Of a stretch of DNA of 64,000 nt, positions 61,736 through 64,000 are shown one piece after another. Where the stretch lies: positions 411,374-475,373 of the forward strand of contig NZ_WFLM01000003.1 in the NCBI RefSeq assembly GCF_009208775.1, in the 5' to 3' direction. The translations under genes and the position numbers were made by a program. Under the pieces are notes generated by a model, which ran no database searches, was not told the origin of the DNA, and saw only the letters and a list, made by a program, of their open reading frames with translations. The DNA is from Silvanigrella paludirubra (GTDB lineage: Bacteria; Bdellovibrionota_B; Oligoflexia; Silvanigrellales; Silvanigrellaceae). Every line of letters begins with the position of its first letter. Position 1 is the stretch's first letter.

Positions 61736-63346
61736 ATGAGATTATCATATAATAATAAATTTCAAATAAAAAAAACTATTTTGTTAGGTATTTGTTTGCT
61801 TTCTTCATCAATGTTGTTGAATGACATGCAAGCATCTGCTTCTACTTCTTTGATGGCAAGTGGGCATGTTGGAGTTGTGGGACAAGCAACTTTTGGCTCT
61901 CCTCCAGTAGGCTCTAATTTTTCAGCATTTCGTGTTCCAATTGGCCTTATTCTTGAAGCAAAACCAACGGATAATTTGTCTTTATATTTAGGGATAGATT
62001 ATGCGTATAATAATTATCCTGGGCCAAGTATTTATTTAGGCCAAAATTCAACAACTTCAAAAAGCGATAGTACTGGAACTGGATCTCCCATGCCGTTTGC
62101 TAATGCAACAAATGGCTCTGCTTATTCGCAACAAGTAGATAATGTTTATATAACGCAAGCATATTTTTCTTATCAAACCGCAATTGGTTTGTTGCGTGCA
62201 GGTAGAATGCCTAGACATTGGGGGCTAGGCATATATAAAAACTCGGAATGGACACCATATTCTGGGTTACCATCTACATCTGATGCTATTTCCTTAACAG
62301 GTGATTTTAATGCATTTGATGTTTCTGCTTATTATGAAAAATATTCTGAAGGAGTTGGCGGAACTTCTAATGACTCTAAAGGTAACGCATTTACACTTGA
62401 GGCGCGATTAAAATCTGATCCAGCAGATGTAGCAAGTTCTGGTGTGAGTCAAGAATTAGGAGTATTATTTTCCAAGTTTACTCATGGTAAATCTAATACA
62501 ACTTTGAATATTTTAGATGTTTATGCAAAATTTTATTTTTCAAGTTTTTATATTGGTGGTGAATTATTATATCCTACAGGATCAACGCAAAGTCCAAATT
62601 ACCAAAATTTAGGAGGAGCTTCTGCGTGTTCTTATGTTCAAGATGGAACAACTCCTGGTTCTATAACTTGTGTTAGTCAAAAAATATCTGCCTTAGCTGC
62701 ATTATTAAAACTAAAATATCAAATTAATGCAAATGATAGTACTTCTTTGGCTTCAACTGAAAAAGCTCAGAAAATTCTTGGAACAGAAGAAAGAAAATCT
62801 TCTCATGTAATTGGTATGTGGTCTGGTTATGTCAGTGGAGGGAATAATCAATTTAACTCCCCTGGTACATCTGGAAGTACGAATGACATAACAGCTCTTA
62901 ATATGAATTCAAATATTCAACCTTCATTTTTAATGTTTAATAATACTCTTCCTGCGGTAAATGGAATGCCTGGTGGATCATTAACAAATACAACTTTTGT
63001 TCGATTAGATTATACATATGAAAATCCAATTTTTGGATCAATTGGTCCTGTGTTTGTTTGGGGTGTCTTAAATAATTTAAATCAAAATTATAATGCTCAA
63101 AATACACTTTGCAAAAATAATTCGCCATCTGTTGATCCAAATAGTCCAACAAATGTTTTATGTGTTGGTGGAAATAGCAATTTAGGCTTTGAAGCAGATG
63201 TTTCCTATCGTTATACAACCCTAGATAGGGTAACGTTTGGATTCGATGCAGGGTATTGGTTTGTTGGTAATGCTTGGCAAGTTTATAATCAAAGTTTAAT
63301 AAATGGGGTTTATGGTATGAGAGCTTCAGTATCTACTGAGTTTTAA
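61736..63346 (+). CDS. Outer-membrane beta-barrel protein, 536 aa
   Basis: A signal peptide (about residues 1-33, ending ASASTS) is followed by repeated alternating hydrophobic/aromatic strands such as LSLYLGIDYAYNNY, SFYIGGELLYPTG and VTFGFDAGYWFVG. It ends in VSTEF, with the C-terminal Phe typical of outer-membrane barrels that use the BAM complex. The gene starts at ATG 61736 (GGAG 6 nt upstream), and another ATG lies 4 nt earlier out of frame. It may be a porin or ligand channel. I could not place it in a family. Confidence 0.85.
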   Translation: MRLSYNNKFQIKKTILLGICLLSSSMLLNDMQASASTSLMASGHVGVVGQATFGSPPVGSNFSAFRVPIGLILEAKPTDNLSLYLGIDYAYNNYPGPSIYLGQNSTTSKSDSTGTGSPMPFANATNGSAYSQQVDNVYITQAYFSYQTAIGLLRAGRMPRHWGLGIYKNSEWTPYSGLPSTSDAISLTGDFNAFDVSAYYEKYSEGVGGTSNDSKGNAFTLEARLKSDPADVASSGVSQELGVLFSKFTHGKSNTTLNILDVYAKFYFSSFYIGGELLYPTGSTQSPNYQNLGGASACSYVQDGTTPGSITCVSQKISALAALLKLKYQINANDSTSLASTEKAQKILGTEERKSSHVIGMWSGYVSGGNNQFNSPGTSGSTNDITALNMNSNIQPSFLMFNNTLPAVNGMPGGSLTNTTFVRLDYTYENPIFGSIGPVFVWGVLNNLNQNYNAQNTLCKNNSPSVDPNSPTNVLCVGGNSNLGFEADVSYRYTTLDRVTFGFDAGYWFVGNAWQVYNQSLINGVYGMRASVSTEF

Positions 63347-63350
63347 TACT

Positions 63351-64000
63351 CTACCATAAAACGATAAAGTTTTCGGGATCATGTTTTTTTCCATTTACTT
63401 CAATTTCATAATGTACATGTGGTCCCGTACTATGTCCTGTATTTCCTACAGCGGCAATAATATCTCCTTTTTTAATTTTTGCCCCTTCTTTCGCGTAAAT
63501 AATACTTGTATGTGCATATCTAGTTACCATTTTTTTCTCATGAATAATTTCTATAAATTTTCCAAAATCATCTGATTGGCTCACTCTAAGAACAATTCCA
63601 TTCGCTGTGGCGTAAATTGGAGAGCCTTTTGGTGCTGCAATGTCTAATCCAAAATGAATTCGTCCTTGACCTGAAAAGGGGCTTACACGCCAACCAAAAG
63701 TTGAAGTTAATCTTCCTCGCACAGGAGCGATATCTGGAATGCTCTGAAGTTTTAGAGCATTTTTTTGTGCTTCTACTAAAAAGTGTTTTAAATCCTCTAG
63801 TTGTTTAGAGGTTCTGAATTCGGATTCCTGGGCTATGTCAAATAAGGACTTTAACTCTAAACTTTCGTATTTTAATCCGGTTACTTTATTCGAAATTTCA
63901 TACTCTTCTTTTGTTAATGGCCCAATCCCAGAAGGAATAATAGATTCATTTTGTGATGTACTTTTAGAATTCGTTCCTGATTTTCTGTCGTCAGAACGTG
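63351..64000 (-). CDS. M23 (LytM) family metallopeptidase, 5' end outside window
   Basis: The frame is open to the window edge, so this is the C-terminal 215 or so residues. A charged coiled-coil-like stretch precedes the LytM domain, which has VRGRLTSTFGWR, HFGLDIAAPKGSP (metal H and D) and GHSTGPHVHYEI (HxH). These are all the zinc ligands of an active murein endopeptidase. The coiled-coil plus LytM order resembles periplasmic EnvC/NlpD-type or peptidoglycan hydrolase proteins. It converges with the outer-membrane protein (4 nt between ends). Confidence 0.9.
   Translation of the reverse strand, partial: RSDDRKSGTNSKSTSQNESIIPSGIGPLTKEEYEISNKVTGLKYESLELKSLFDIAQESEFRTSKQLEDLKHFLVEAQKNALKLQSIPDIAPVRGRLTSTFGWRVSPFSGQGRIHFGLDIAAPKGSPIYATANGIVLRVSQSDDFGKFIEIIHEKKMVTRYAHTSIIYAKEGAKIKKGDIIAAVGNTGHSTGPHVHYEIEVNGKKHDPENFIVLW

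Noticed and set aside
1-64000. CRISPR arrays, insertion sequences, integrases and prophage genes
   Set aside because: No direct repeat arrays, transposase-like ORFs or phage structural genes were seen.

Overview
The window comes from an AT-rich Gram-negative bacterial chromosome. The evidence is signal peptides with lipoboxes, an outer-membrane barrel protein, a RodZ-like protein, a type IV prepilin peptidase and a sigma-54-type promoter. Gene content and the very low GC look like a Bdellovibrionota/Oligoflexia (Silvanigrella-like) genome, but that is an inference from general appearance and no marker tree was possible. The region is mostly housekeeping chromosome. I saw no insertion sequence, prophage, integrase or CRISPR array.

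Layout. 1-4 kb: end of a rodZ-like gene, ligA, and a short ComEC-type gene converging on ligA. 4-9.3 kb: tRNA-Arg(CCT), a cyclase, a DUF2335-like membrane gene pair, small orphans, a delta-9 desaturase and a lipoprotein beta-propeller. 9.3-15.6 kb: a minus-strand run of prepilin peptidase, UvrD-type helicase, a 538-aa membrane-anchored protein, an MBL hydrolase and rsmI. 15.7-21.5 kb: smpB, a very AT-rich 816-aa orphan, a lipoprotein, a 214-aa helical protein, a 71-aa protein behind a sigma-54-type promoter, and a histone-H1-like protein. 21.7-30.3 kb: aroE converging on an aminotransferase, then tilS-ftsH-folP, a HAD hydrolase and a PatB-type lyase. 30.5-32.8 kb: an MdfA-type efflux gene with an apparent leader peptide, and a periplasmic binding-protein-like gene that seems to start at ATT. 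32.9-42.6 kb: aconitase, two different tRNA-Glu(TTC), HAD, HD-GYP, dnaB, a Fis-type regulator, ychF and nth. 42.6-52.2 kb: two membrane alkaline-phosphatase-superfamily enzymes coupled to nth, an AbiEi-like regulator, tRNA-Gly, a DUF2165 protein, a GNAT enzyme and a third phosphatase-superfamily lipoprotein. 52.2-64 kb: a small ORF, a tRNA-Gln, an amidohydrolase, an alpha/beta hydrolase, pnp, def, a DUF374 acyltransferase, cytochrome c, an outer-membrane protein and a partial M23 peptidase.

The most interesting signal is upstream of the MdfA-type efflux gene. A 19-codon ORF with a good Shine-Dalgarno (SD) ends exactly at a segment that can base-pair with the SD and the first base of the start codon of the efflux gene. 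That is the layout expected for drug-inducible translational attenuation. Other points worth checking are a tRNA-Arg whose usual G19-C56 tertiary pair appears replaced by U19-A56, the ATT-start gene, SD sites of ligA and comEC buried in hairpins, a terminator-like hairpin between ftsH and folP, and a tRNA-Gln with a poorly paired anticodon stem.

Several gene pairs converge with 4-11 nt of 3' overlap (ligA/comEC, aroE/aminotransferase, HAD/HD-GYP, ychF/nth). Several same-strand pairs are joined by ATGA overlaps. The genome is therefore compact where genes are conserved, with looser AT-rich spacers around orphans.
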